Shown one piece after another: positions 45,108-57,000 of a DNA stretch of 64,000 nucleotides. A program made the position numbers and the translations under genes. Under the pieces are notes generated by a model that had not been told where the DNA came from, did not search any database, and was given only the letters and a program-made list of their open reading frames with translations. Each line of letters starts with the position of its first letter. The first letter of the stretch is position 1. This DNA is from Podospora bellae-mahoneyi (Eukaryota > Ascomycota > Sordariomycetes > Sordariales > Podosporaceae): NCBI RefSeq assembly GCF_035222275.1, contig NC_085884.1:4335964-4399963 (forward strand), in the 5' to 3' direction.

Positions 45108-48100
45108 CTATTCCAGTGTCACCACTTCCAACACCCCCACCAACCTCTTCCACACAGCAGCACTCTCCTCATCATCCCCATTTGTCAACGTCCCCCTATT
45201 CCCAATCACAACCAATCCCCTTCTGGCCCTCGTAAGCGCGACATTCAACCTCCTCATATCCCTCAAGAACCCAATCTCCCTCTTCTCATTACACCTCACC
45301 GTCACAAAAACAACCACGTCCGCCTCCCTCCCCTGAAAAGCATCAATACTGCTCACCTCCACCAACCCCGACCCCATAACCTGACCCAACACCCGTTTCA
45401 GCAAATCAACTTGCTTCGCATACGGCGTTAAAACCGCCACAGTCTGGCTGACCCCCTTTTCCCCATCAGCAGCAGTAGTCAAAAGCGTACAAACCCCCAA
45501 ACAAACCCCCGCCTGCCCTTTATTTACTTTACTTTTCCCCTCCACCTCCTCCCGATCAGCACACTCAACCCAAACCCTCCTTTTATCCCCCTTTGGCCAC
45601 GAAAATCCCGTCTTTTCCAACCTCCTCTCACTGTCCCTCAATCCGGTAACCAACCTCCCTCGGTAAAACTCTGTAGAAGGGAAGTCACATAACGAGCTGT
45701 GCATCCGGTACTGTGTGTCGAGCATCAACCTCCCTAACCCCTCCCCTCTGGAAGAGGTGAACAGCCTCTCAAAAAGGGAACAATCACCCCCCAGAGCCAC
45801 AACCTCTGGCCTCACCGTCGGTCTTAGTTGAACGTGATCACCCACCAAAACAGCCCTTTGACACCCCTTTACTAACGGCACGAGGGCGCACCCCTCTGTC
45901 TGCTGGGAGGCTTCGTCTATGATGACAATATCAAACATTTCATTCCTTAACAGTCCCAAACTTGAGCCTATACAAGTCGAAAACACGATTTTGGCAGCCT
46001 TGACACGTCTTTTGGCTTTGGTGGTCTCGGCGCGGGAGTGGAGGGTGTTGAGTTCGATTCCGGCCATTGCGTCGAGGGTGTAAGGCGTGACGTCGGGGGA
46101 GACTTTACGGATTTCGGTCGAGATCCGCAAGGGGGGGTGGGTGGGGTTGAGGGAGAGGTACCGCCGGAGAACGTTATCTACCGCATTGTGGGTTGGGGCT
46201 GTGAGGAGGATGCGGGAGTCGGGGAAGTGGGATTGAAGAGACAGAATGATGGAGAGGATGGTTTCTGTTTTGCCTGTTCCCGGGGGTCCCAAGAGGCATA
46301 AAAGGGGGGTGTTGAGGGAGGTGGAGACGGCGAGGTTCTGGGAGGGGTTGAGATGGGGGTAGGGGGTGACGCTTTCCGGGGGAGGGGGAGAAAAGGGTTG
46401 GGATTCATGGCCGAGGAGGTAGGGGGATATGGGACAGCACTCGTCTGATTGGGTGGCAAAGAGGAGGATAGCGTCAAGGGTTGTTTTTGCGGTTGTGAAA
46501 GGGGCGCAGTAGGTGAGTTTCCATTGACAGTGGGAGTAGTATGGCGGTAAGGGGTGGAAGCATTGGAATTTTGCACGGCCGGGGTCGGATTGGAGGACGA
46601 GGGCGTCGATGGAGTAACGTTTCTCGAGGAGGGAGTTTGCGGGCGCTGAGGCAGCGGTTAAACGGACGTGGGCGGCGTTGTCGAGCCGGGAATTGTCTGA
46701 GTCGATCCGGAAGCTTACCTCGACGACTTGGTAGCCGTCTTCGTCTTTGTCGAGGAGGTGTAACTTGAGGAGGTCTTTTCTTGGCTCTGACTTTTCTGAT
46801 GCCTCTCCGATGTGTTCTAGCGCTGTGGCGATCAAGTTTCGGACAAAGTGGTTGACGGCAGCTGGCCGACCGGGAAGGAGACGCGATGCTTCGGGCTCGA
46901 AACACTCTAGTAGAATATCCATTGCCACTTCTGGTATTCTGACCGTCAATGAGATAAGTCTGACAAGCTCGGCGAACTGGTGCATTGATAAGACTCTGAT
47001 ACGTGAGAGATATGACTTGAGGGGCGCGACAACGAGTTCTATGGCATCGTTGGCTGAAAGAATGAACCCGGTGAGGACTTCTTGAGCATATGCTTCCAAA
47101 ATGTCTACCAGCTCTTCTGTCTTCTCGTCAATAGCCTCGATGGGCGGCATTCTGCCAAAGGCAATAGCCAGTGATGGCGCCAGGCGTAGGAAACCAAGCA
47201 TTACGCGGAGAACATCCGCCGACGAGACTCTTGTCAGACGGCTAGGTTCGTTGCTGCTAATGCCCAGCAAGAGATAGTCAAAGCACTTGAAGAGAATCGG
47301 ACTTTGATCCCTGCCCAGCAACCAGGAAAACAACTCCTCAAACTGCTTCGGTGACGTCAATTCCCTCATCCAAGGCAGCTTTCCATCCTTTGCAATCGCC
47401 ACAGCAAAGTCCGGCTCAGAGTCCCAGTCAACATCTTTCAAGGTCGGAATGGTGTATTCTTCCGCCTCCTGGTCAAACAGCGGCAGTGTTGTATCCGTGT
47501 CGATATGCTCAAGCCACAAGTCAAGATTCCTCATTGACTTGACGTCTCTGTTGCTGATAACGTAGACCTCGGCGGCCGTCACTGCATTCCGGTTCACTCT
47601 GCCGATATGTCGCTGCAGACCCCTGCTGAACTTGTCGAGGGCGATACTGGCACGGAAGTCAACATTGGTTCCGGAGTCGATGGTCGCTTGGCGTTGTCTT
47701 CGCTTGTCGCCTTTGTTTTCTGCGGCCCTGTAGGAGCTGTCGTCCGAGGGGCTGCGGTTGATGAAGATCCAGGTGTTTCCACGATGGCCTTCAAACAGTT
47801 GAAACTGTCTCTCGTCGCAATACAGACGGTATGTCATCTTGGTGGGAAGGGTCATACGGCTCTGCCGTTCAGTGCCCTGGGTGTGAGGAAAGGCAAATAA
47901 CCGCACAGTGTCATCGACAAGGGAGTCTTGGGATGTCTCAATCTTGTGGGGAACGTAGATGGCTACGGTCAAACGTTTGTCGACTTGGAGGATGATCAGC
48001 TTGCGGTTAAATGTTTCCAGTGCTTTGCTGGTAGTATCAAGAAATGTCCCCAGACGGTCCCTTGTTGAAGAGTTGTAAATGCACTTCCAGTGGATGCTGT

Positions 48101-50326
48101 GATGATTGAGTTGGAAACTGCGAGCAGCATCTTCCGTAATCAGACTCGAATAGGTCACCGCGTTTCTGACTAAAGCAGGAATTTCTTGTGAGGGTGGCAT
48201 TTGCTGCAACACCCATGCCTTCTCATGGTCTGTCAAGACATTAAAGTCAAAGTAGTCCAGAAAGTCTTCCAGATGGGCGTTGTTTCTGCGACACCACGTT
48301 TGTGTCATGCAAATAAACTCGAACTCCGACATGGCGACGTCATCTCGGTTGAGGAGCAGCTCCAGAACGTCATGGTCATATCCATCGAAAACACTGTGAT
48401 GAACCTGAGCTGTGTCCTTGAGAATAATCTGCTTGGCGGCCTCATGCAAATCATCAAGAATAAAAGGTGGCGCATTCCGGGGGGGGTCGGGTGCCTGTTC
48501 CAACTTGGGAGGAATTCTGATGATGTTCCCGTCCACACACTGAGAGAAAAGCCGGTTCAGCTCCTGACACTCTGGTGCCATGGGCCCCCGAGCACGAGCC
48601 CAGGCCAAGTAAAGATTCTTGACTCGCCCAAGAGACATGTTGTTGTACTTGGCAAAATAAACAAGCCGGTCGTCATCAGTGATGGCTTTGAAGCTGATCG
48701 CTTCTCTGGCACCTGGATACTTGGCGGGTTCCGACATGGTCGAGGGAATCACACTTTTATCCCAGCACACGAAGACTATTGTTCCTGTTAGCGTCTCCAT
48801 AGCAACGTTAAGGGGGGTGAATCCACCTAAGAAAACATACAAGTATCACCATCCAAATCACCCCCAGACATCAGATCCGCCGCTGGTCTTCTGCCCCTCG
48901 AAGAAAAGACAATGCAATCCGTCAGATGCGCCAGCTGTGGTCTTTCAACCGCCCTAAACTTCTGCATATCTCCCGGGTGTAAACACGGGTTCCTCGTCAC
49001 CAACACCTCCATCCCTTTCAGCGCCGCCGGTTGGCCATCCGCGAAAAGGGTGACTTTGACTGCGCATTCTCCCTCCTTGAGACAATCCCAAGCATCACAC
49101 ACCCCAAACAGCAGCCTCGACTGCGGGATCAAGATTCGACATTTTTGCTCATCTCGTTTGTTCAACATCTTGCCGTATTCTGCCTTGACGAGCGCCTTGA
49201 CTTTGGACTGGGCCTGCTCAACGTTGTCTGCCATTAGGATTTTCTCCGCCATTTCAGGCATATTGGCATAAGACAAGAACCTAAACGCAGCGCGGGGGTC
49301 TCTGGTAGCTTCTTCGAGAAACTGGAAATGTTCTTTTTGCTTTTGATGAAAGGTTTCGTGTGTGATGCCAAGGGCGGAGAGAAGGAGGATGGACTCGTCG
49401 TTGAGATACCCGTAGGTGTATGGTTTGGAGTACTCGACGACAGAAAAGGAGTAATCGTCGCCACCAGAGAACTTCTTCATTGATTTGCGCAGCTTGAGCC
49501 AGATCGGAGGGGTGTCGGAGCTCTTGTTCTTTGGCCGCGGCATGGTCTGATCGAGTTCCACAACGCCCTTGTAACCGCGGTAGCGTATTTGGAACACAGA
49601 CGGGGTGTAGCGTCTGTTGCGAAAGATGATTCGATCACGTCTTGCCAGTTCCCGCGCGAGATTAGGTGATATGAGGCCGCAGCCGTCGGTAAAGATGTAA
49701 TCGGCTGTCTCGATATCCGGGATGTCCTCGACGCGTTCGGGCGGGATGAGCAATGCTACCGATCCGGTAGAGAACAGGAGACCTATACGCTTGGCCTTTT
49801 TGGCAACTGTCTTCATTTTCGAAAAGTCGCCTAAGTCGTTGACCTTGCGGGAGATCTCCTCGGGTGAACCGGCATAGAGAAAGCAGGTTCGGGATTTGAG
49901 CTGGCTGTTGCTGTGGCCGTAGAAATTGTAGTGGACACCTTGAATGGAGATGCCGGTCCTGAGGAGTCGAGTAGCGTAGTCGGTACATTCTCGGGGCGTG
50001 GATGGTTGAAACGAGTCGTCTGTGGGTGTTGCTGCAGCAGAGCGGGGTGGTCGTCGTCCAGGCGGAGCACGCAGCTCGGCGAGAGAGACGACGAGGAACT
50101 TGTTGAGTGGCTCGCCGCGGATAGCTCGATTGTCTTGTGCCTTGACCAGGGTGAAGTTGATTTCGTACTTGCCACCGGTCATGACCAAGCTCACTGTTTT
50201 GATGAGTCGAGCATTGTCGAGCTTGTCGGGCCCGGGCAGGTTGGGGATGGTGTACCTCCATTCTCGATCATCTAACCTCATCCAGTCCTGGAGTTGGTGT
50301 TTGAAGCTTGCAAGTTTGCCACACAT
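45108..50326 (-). CDS. Fusion of RNA-dependent RNA polymerase and SF1 helicase
   Basis: Exons 50326-48841 and 48775-45108 (1,717 aa). The 65-base intron has GTATGT, branch GCTAAC and AATAG; splicing turns GDLDGDT plus FVCWDK into the continuous RdRP sequence GDLDGDTFFVCWDKSVIP. The eukaryotic cellular RdRP domain spans about 75-620: FYGHSNSQLKSRTCFLYAG, IFTDGCGLISPNLA, SVFQIRYRGYKGVVELD, VLVTRNPCLHPGDMQ and catalytic DLDGD at 490-494; its C-terminal part includes MSLGRVKNLYLAWAR. After a linker region of about 650 residues comes a UPF1-like SF1 helicase: GPPGTGKTETI (about 1,324), APTHNAVDNVL, VIIDEASQQTEGC (about 1,446), VGDHVQLRPT, LDTQYRMHSSL, VSSIDAFQGREADVV and RLNVALTRARRGLVV. These enzymes make dsRNA for silencing; Hrr1 (fission yeast) and SAD-3 (Neurospora) are separate helicase partners. 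Both active sites look intact. Confidence 0.85.
48776..48840 (-). other. Intron linking the RdRP and helicase reading frames
   Basis: Donor ACTT|GTATGT directly after the GDLDGDT codons, branch CGCTAAC, acceptor AACAATAG. The alternative acceptor GCTAACAG would create TGA, so the AATAG acceptor is required. Without splicing the RdRP stops two codons later (TCT TAG) and the helicase frame lacks an ATG in good context. Confidence 0.8.
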
Positions 50327-50711
50327 GGCAGTCGAGATCCTTCGGAGGGAGATGTAGCGACAACAAGAAAAGAACTGGCATCTACTGAAAGCAGGTCGAG
50401 GGCACAGGTGCTGGGTTTTGAGGAGGGGCAGGCCACACAAGAGCAACCAAACTGTCGGAGCTGGATCTCGCAGTTGATACGTGCCCGCACCTCCTGCAGC
50501 AGGCCTCAGTGCATATCTCACCTGACTGGCTCAAAGTGCCGATTTCGACCATCCCTCACATCAAAGATCATCAAAGATCATCGAGACGAGTACCTACATC
50601 ACTTTCATCTACCACCCACATCTCTCTCCACGTCGTTCCAGCATCGAAAGCCTGGAAAATGTCCATCAAGCACAGTCGACTACCTACAGTTGAATTGCGC
50701 CCTACCAAACA
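50327..50711. other. Bidirectional promoter of RdRP-helicase and P-loop ATPase
   Basis: 385 bases between divergent ATGs. A perfect tandem repeat of TCAAAGATCA occupies 50561-50580. The RdRP frame is open upward through 50521 but has no ATG there. Confidence 0.5.
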
Positions 50712-51356
50712 ATGTCCCAACCACCAAACATCTACATCATCGGCGCTCAATGCACAGGCAAAACAACCCTCGTCAAAAACCTCCACGCCCATTTTGAGTC
50801 CAACTCCTCCCACGAACCGCCAGTCCTGATCACCGAAGTCGCCCGCACAGTCCTCAAGCAGCACTCCTTCACAGCAGCCGACGTTGTCAACCCAGACAGA
50901 AGCTTTCAGCTCCAAAGCCTGATCCTACAAGCACAAGCCTCTGCCGAGAGACAAGCCACCCAAACGGGGCAATGGTTCATCTCCGACAGATCAGGAGCCG
51001 ACCCAATCGCCTACGCCTTGCGATATGTAGAAGAAGGACGAGCCAACCAATTGATCCAGTCGGATGAATGGCGGGAACTGAGAACAAGGATGCAGGACGC
51101 GGCTGTGGTTGTCTGTGAAGCTAGCGAAGAAGCGCGGAGCTGGCTTGCGGATGATGGGGTTAGGTTGATGCCGGAAGATGTGGATGATTGGATTGCCATG
51201 CATAGGGTGTTTTGCAGATTCTTGCAAGATCAGGAGATAGATTTCCAGGTCTTGCCTGCTTGGGTTGGGGATCATCAGGAGAGGGTTGAGTTTGTGTTGC
51301 AATGTTGGGATTGTAAGAAAGAAAGGGGTCCACGGTGGGTGGTAACTGATTTCTAA
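50712..51356 (+). CDS. P-loop ATPase/kinase (AAA_28, NadR-like)
   Basis: 214 aa, single exon. IYIIGAQCTGKTTLVKNL (about 6-23) is the Walker A motif with GxxxxGKTT. VLITEVARTVL and the helix QLQSLILQAQASAERQA match the AAA_28 family, which includes the ribosylnicotinamide-kinase half of NadR. WFISDRSGADPIAYALRY carries the expected DRS motif (Walker B-like), and VRLMPEDVDDWIAMHRVFCRFL follows as the lid and C-terminal helix, with FQVLPAWVGDHQERVEFVL near the end. Small-molecule phosphorylation, perhaps of nucleosides, is a family-level inference. It shares a promoter region with the RdRP-helicase and ends only 22 bases before the stop codon of the convergent GH43 gene, so the two transcripts must overlap in their 3' ends. 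Confidence 0.78.
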   Translation: MSQPPNIYIIGAQCTGKTTLVKNLHAHFESNSSHEPPVLITEVARTVLKQHSFTAADVVNPDRSFQLQSLILQAQASAERQATQTGQWFISDRSGADPIAYALRYVEEGRANQLIQSDEWRELRTRMQDAAVVVCEASEEARSWLADDGVRLMPEDVDDWIAMHRVFCRFLQDQEIDFQVLPAWVGDHQERVEFVLQCWDCKKERGPRWVVTDF

Positions 51357-51378
51357 CGGGGGGTTTATAGAAGGCTGC

Positions 51379-52558
51379 CTATACACCATAGGCAGCGACA
51401 AGTCTCGCTCGCTCAGCCGCGGTACTATGTCAGTTAGTCGACGTTGGAACGGACTGATCTAGGAATGGGACACTCACATAGGAGTTACGTATCCGTGCCT
51501 GGGATTCTTTGGCAGCTTTGCGTTCTTGACGACCGTCCACTTGCCCTTGGAAATATCGTTTGTTGTGAATGGAAGGTAGCCGCCGTCACCACGCATGTAG
51601 TCGTCGATCCACAGATGCCACTGTTTCAAAAGTTAGTAGAGCCCCCTCTCTGTGCTTCCTCACAGTGACTGACTGACCTTCTTCGGATCCCTGTTATCCC
51701 TAAACACCAACGGTCCCTCCCCGGCCGGCATGCCCCCATCAGCACCAATCCTTTCGCTAACCGTCTTCCACGGCCCCTCCGGACTGTCTGCCACATTCTG
51801 CTGAATCAACTCATCAGGCCCATGCTTACTAAACCAGTAGTACTTCCCCGTCTCCCCCTCAAAAGCAATAGTAGCATCCATCCCCAACCGATTAAACTCC
51901 TCCGCCCGTGTAAACGTCTTGAAATCCTCCGTGTGCGCCTTCATAAGCACAAGCTGACCATCCAACTTGCTCGTGAAATAAACCAAGAACTTGTTCTTGG
52001 CCGGATCCCAAATCGCGTCCGGAGCCCAAGCCATCGCCGCTTCAGGGGGAGCCACCGTCGTGAACATCGGCCCGGTCCATCTCGCGAGATCGTTTGATTC
52101 CCAGACGTGAATAGACTTTGATCCGTTGCAGGTATAGCAAGTCCCATTGTTCCAGCCGCGGCCCCAGACTTTGAGGTCTGTGGCGAGGAGCCAAAACTTT
52201 GACCGGTCGGGCGTGATGATGAGGGACGGGTCGCGGATGCCGCCCATGCCGAAGGAGGTGGTTAGGACGGGGTCACCTTTGTTGAGGGTGGTCCAGGTGA
52301 TTGGGTCGTTGTTGTTGCTGATGGCCATGTAGACTTGTTCGCCGTCTGGGAGGCGTTCGCCGGTGAACTGGGTGCTGTTAGCATTTCTGGTTAGCTACAT
52401 GGAGGAGAAGGGGAGGGCACATAGGTGTAGAGGTAATCTGTGAAGTTAGTCGCTGGAGCTTGCCGCGCTTTAGGGCTGTGGTGCTGTAGGGCTGACAGTG
52501 GTGCGCCCTGTGCCACATGGGCAGCTGCTAGAATGATGGAGCAGATGATGTGACGCAT
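51379..52558 (-). CDS. Secreted GH43 arabinosidase-like enzyme, four exons
   Basis: Exons 52558-52421, 52367-51678, 51620-51478 and 51424-51379 (338 aa), all in frame. Introns use GTGCCC, GTCAGT and GTGAGT donors, with CTAAC branches before CACCCAG and GAAACAG. The signal peptide is ICSIILAAAHVAQGAP. After splicing the start reads NFTDYLYTYFTGERLPDGEQ, a typical first blade of GH43. Catalytic-type motifs are MGGIRDPSLIITPD (Asp), MAWAPDAIWDPAKNKFLVYF (Asp) and EGPLVFRDN (Glu within GEGPLV). FWLLATDLKVWGRGWNN and the final NPRHGYVTPITAAE, ARLVAAYGV fit bacterial and fungal arabinanase/arabinosidase-like GH43 proteins. Only the 690-base second exon is obvious without splicing, so a single-exon call would miss the secretion signal and the C-terminus. 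Confidence 0.85.
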
Positions 52559-54023
52559 GTTGCCCTGAAGGTGTGAGAGTTGCCACAACATTGGTTGGTG
52601 CGCTTCTGCGCATCGTGTACCCAATGACCGGTTTTATACTTTGTTGATTCATCACCACGACGTCCACTTACACGGATAATTCTCCTCCGTCGGCCACTCC
52701 CGAGACCGGTGTGGTGGCCGTGAATGCGCAAGCAATTTATCGTGCAGCCGACGCGAGATCCGCGCAAATGGGAGGTAGGGAGTGGGTCGTGCACACCGGC
52801 AATCTTTTTTGCACCGCTCAAATTGTACGAGGAGTTTGTAGGCTAATATACACATCTGTTGTCGGAATAAGGGGGTAAACGCATGGAAAAGAGCCGCAGA
52901 AGACGTCCATGTTGCCAAGGCTTTCAGCTGGGGAATGGTCAGCTGCTGAAGCTATTTGCTGTGAGCTCAGTTTGTCATCAGATTCCTGGATAGCCGTTTA
53001 ATTCACTTGAGAGTCCGAAGGAGAGTGTCCGAAGAAGAGCGTCCGACACGAAGAGGAGATGAATCACTTGTAAGTGAATTGCCCAGTATCTTCACTTGAT
53101 CCCAACCTGGAAACTTGGGGAAAATGATTGTGACAACTTATTCGAAAACGTGATGTTGTTGGTGGGGCTTATGGGAAGGAAGGAAGGAAGAAACAGGCTA
53201 TAGTTTAGGCTGGAAAAAGAAGAGCAGGATCTTAGTAGCGGGCCTCTTCCCACGCCTCTCACATAGTGAATCGACCAGAATCTTGATCACTATCATGGTG
53301 CGCACATGAAGCCTCGTATCATCTTGCAGTGCTATTTTAGGAGATTATTAGTTAGAACGGATACGGAGACCTGTTTAGAATGAGCTGGTAGTTGGAGAGC
53401 AGCTAGGTTCCGACAATATGGAATAACGGCTGTGATTAAGGCCGGGTTTGATTTGAAAACGGTGTCGAACTTCGTATTGGGGACGCTTTCGTCTCTAAAC
53501 GGGGCATGTAATAGACGGCACCGAATAAGGTAGAGACTCAACCAGAAGCAACCGTAACGTTCCGAGAAAATGTTCAGCTATCCGACGAAATCTTTCAACT
53601 ATCAGTTAAGAGCTAGTTATGCTAGGTGAGGTTTCCAGAGCCTTCCGTGGAAGCCCATTCACTGTTATTCCAAGGCGTCTCCCTTACGGGGCTTGCAAAC
53701 CAGAGCTAGAGCAACCTAATAGATTCCCTGGGTCACAGAGCAGACCCACAACTTCTCTGTTGTCCTTCCAAATTAACTACCTAAACTGGACGCGACAGTT
53801 GCAGGACCTAACCCCATCGCGTTTACCTGTCCGCCCTTTCTTGTTTTTCCACTACAACTTTCTGTCTTGAGAAACCTGTCCCATCCGATTGCAACTTTAC
53901 CACGCTCTGCCCCTGCGGTTACCTCAACACCTCGACCGCCCACGCAAGGTATGTAATAAGAGCTTACAACGTTTCAGGGGTCAAGATTGTACTGATGAAC
54001 ACCTCTTTTGTAGCCGTTCAAGC
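52559..54023. other. Intergenic, nothing firm
   Basis: No supported gene across about 1.4 kb between the divergent GH43 and ankyrin loci. A short GGAA repeat lies near 53170-53190. The part after 53,600 is likely the leader of the ankyrin locus. Confidence 0.45.
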
Positions 54024-57000
54024 ATGTCCTCCTCGGGTCCCATCCGGAAGTTGCCTGTCGAGTTACTCCGCGACATCGTTGAACGGCTACGGGACTCCAA
54101 CAAGCTGGCATCATTAGCCGCTCTTGGTCAGACCTGTCGCGGCTATCGTGAAATCATCGACCACTATCTATGGCACCATCCACAAGCAGAGGAACCAGAA
54201 GTTTTCTACTGGGGTTGTCGGTATGGCCGTGAGGCTGTGGTCCGGCGCCTTCTAGCCCTCAACGATGGGCCACCCACCGGGAATCGAATCCGCGAGTTGA
54301 ATCATGGCTTGGATCTGCCTCATACCTGGGTTATGACACCAAACACGGCCAAGTACTTTCTCCCTTCAAGCCAAGAGGTGGTCAAGCCCAGAAAACTGTT
54401 TCTATCGAACGTCGACCTGGATGATGAAGAACAGCCAAGGACGGAGAGTACCGCATACCCAATCCATCTCGCCATTCTGTCAGGTAACGCGGAGCTGGTC
54501 AAATACATCACCCTCAGGCTGAACGGCCCGTTGGAGTGGCACGACCAGACTTCAAACCGACTGTGTCACTGCGTCATCGATGGCCCCGGGATTCGGTTGA
54601 CGCCGAATCAAGGTGACGCGACATGGCCATCGCTCAATGCGCTCCACATGGCTTGTGCATCGATTATGAAGACATGGTCAATTTCTTCTTCAAGCTCCTG
54701 CCAGAGGTGGATTGCCCATTGAGAAGCACCTACTACGTGGAACTGACCGTCAAAGACCCCCCCACCCACGCCAGGGCTGTTAAGACAAGATGTTCACCCA
54801 TTCACTTGCTGGCAAGGAATGGGCACTTGAAGTAGCTGGATTCGATGCTGAATGGAAACGACAAGGTCAATTATCTAGTGGAGGATCTAGACGAGCAATG
54901 CCTGACACCGATTTGGCACGCCTATCTCAAAGACCACTGTAAGTCTTCCGAACCTTGCGTTGTCATCTGGTAGTTTCAGGAATAGCTAACGAATTTTTCC
55001 AGGGGACATCGTGGATCGTCTCCTACAGGCCGGAGCCGATATTGACGACGACCTCAGCAGGGGTTACACCCCTTTAATCCATGCCGCCATTGCTGGCAAT
55101 TTGTCTGCTGTCAAATAGCTGCTCGACCGCGGCGCCAATGTAAACACCACCACAATTACTCGACCACCCCAGCGCATGTTTGCCTCGAATCCGAATCACA
55201 CCTCGTACTATGGCCTTCGGGCCCTCGACATTTGTCTCGCCTCCTCTCCGAACCAGGGAAAGATCAGCTTCAAAATCTTCAAACGCAGGGCCAAAGAAGC
55301 AAGTACTATGTGGAAGCCTCCGGGCAGGACTGCTGCCCAGAAGGAAGTAGAGCATCGCGGTTATGAGCACCAACGCTTCATGTTGGTTCAGAGACTGGTT
55401 CAAGCTGGAGCCAACTTGAAGGCCAGTATGATATCTGCACATAAAATCCCGCCGTTGGTCGCGGCCGCGGCAGAAGAGTATGTCTACCTCTAGTACCTGG
55501 TGGCGGTAGTCTTTAGTGCTAACAGAACTGTCCTATCCAGCCTCCCAGATATTGTTGATTATCTCCTCGACCGCGGGGCACCAGTCGATGAACCCGACGC
55601 CCACGGCATCACAGCCCTGGTTGCTACCCTAGGATACGGCCACTGTAGCTGCCCGTTTCACATATTTCCATCTGGGGCGAAGTGCCCCCACAACCAACCC
55701 ATCTGTCGAGGCCTCCAGAAATGCGTCACATTACTCCTTGACAGCGGTGCGCAAATCAGTCCTGTTGGCAGCGACTCGGCACTGTTACGGCTTGCCATGC
55801 CCTCGAGATACCGTCGATCCGCCGAATTCAAGGGCCGAGTAACCCAGGTTGGGATGAAGCGAGACTGGTATCTTGCCGAGGAAGACAAGGAGAACCTGGC
55901 TCACATGTTCATGAGCCGTCACGCCAATCCTAGCCTCAGATCAAGCTCAATGAGAATTCCGACGATATCGAGAATCGGGAAGAATATGCCATATCTCACC
56001 TCGGACTCAACGGTGGTGTTAAACCCCTTGCCGCAGCACTATGAGTCGTGGTTGTTGTGCAAGCAATCCCCGTCGCCACCACAACACGACCGGCCGAGAC
56101 CTGGCCTTGGTCGCCCCTCCAGCATGCGTTCTGGTCGCGAGACTTTTCTCTGTTCGAAATCTTGATGAGCTACGGCAATGTTCCACCGGCTGCCGACATT
56201 CTCTGGATGTTTCAGGGCATCATCTACTCGCTGATGACCAGCCCCGTGGAAATCTTTTTTCACTTCAGACGAACAGATTGGTTGAACCTACTGGCGTTAC
56301 CACCGGGACAACCACAGTTCCAGGCCCTGCGAAGCCCCATTGCGCTTGCATAGACTTTGGCACTACTACGGGAGTGTGCTCTGAGCCCGGTAAAGATCCT
56401 CGAGACAGACGATGTCAACTGCCTTTGCTACAGCGGAACTGATACCCCATCACATGATCTTCGAGGATCGTGCAAAGGCTTGAAGCAACGGGACGTTTCC
56501 CAGCTGGCATGGGACATCTGGTCCCTCGGGATTAACCGGGATCACCTCCTCGAAATGGTAGATACCCGCCGGTGGCACCCCCGTTACGGATCCCACCGCA
56601 CCATGGTGGTGGCCACAGTTTGTTTGGAGGAGGCAGTCCTGGCGGCCGAGCTCAGAATCGTCTCGGCTCTCCTTGACCTGAATATTGAAGGAATCATCCG
56701 ACCAGAGACACTCATCATGGCAGTCTCCTTAACCAAAGCCAACCATGTCAGCTCAGCAATCCTGGAGAAGCTTCTCCAAAAAAGCACCCCGCTTTCCTGC
56801 CGCCCTGTACCAACACACACAAGACTCGAATCCCCCACCGGCCTCCTCCAACACGCCACCTGCAAGCCCAAAGACAAGAACACCAACCTCGGCGGCCTAG
56901 CCGGTCACCGAGACTACCCCCACTGCGGCGACCCCCTCCAATACGCAATCTGCACCTCCAACCTCCCCGCCCTCACGATCTTCTCCCGCCACCCCCTCCC

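Noticed and set aside
48827-48842. RdRP and helicase as two overlapping independent genes
   Set aside because: The helicase frame would start at a TTG inside the intron, and the RdRP would lose its conserved C-terminal part, which is found in the helicase frame.
55491-55493. TAG in the ankyrin locus counted as nonsense
   Set aside because: It falls inside a good intron (GTATGT, GCTAAC, TCCAG) whose removal gives in-frame AAAED-LPDIVDYLL.
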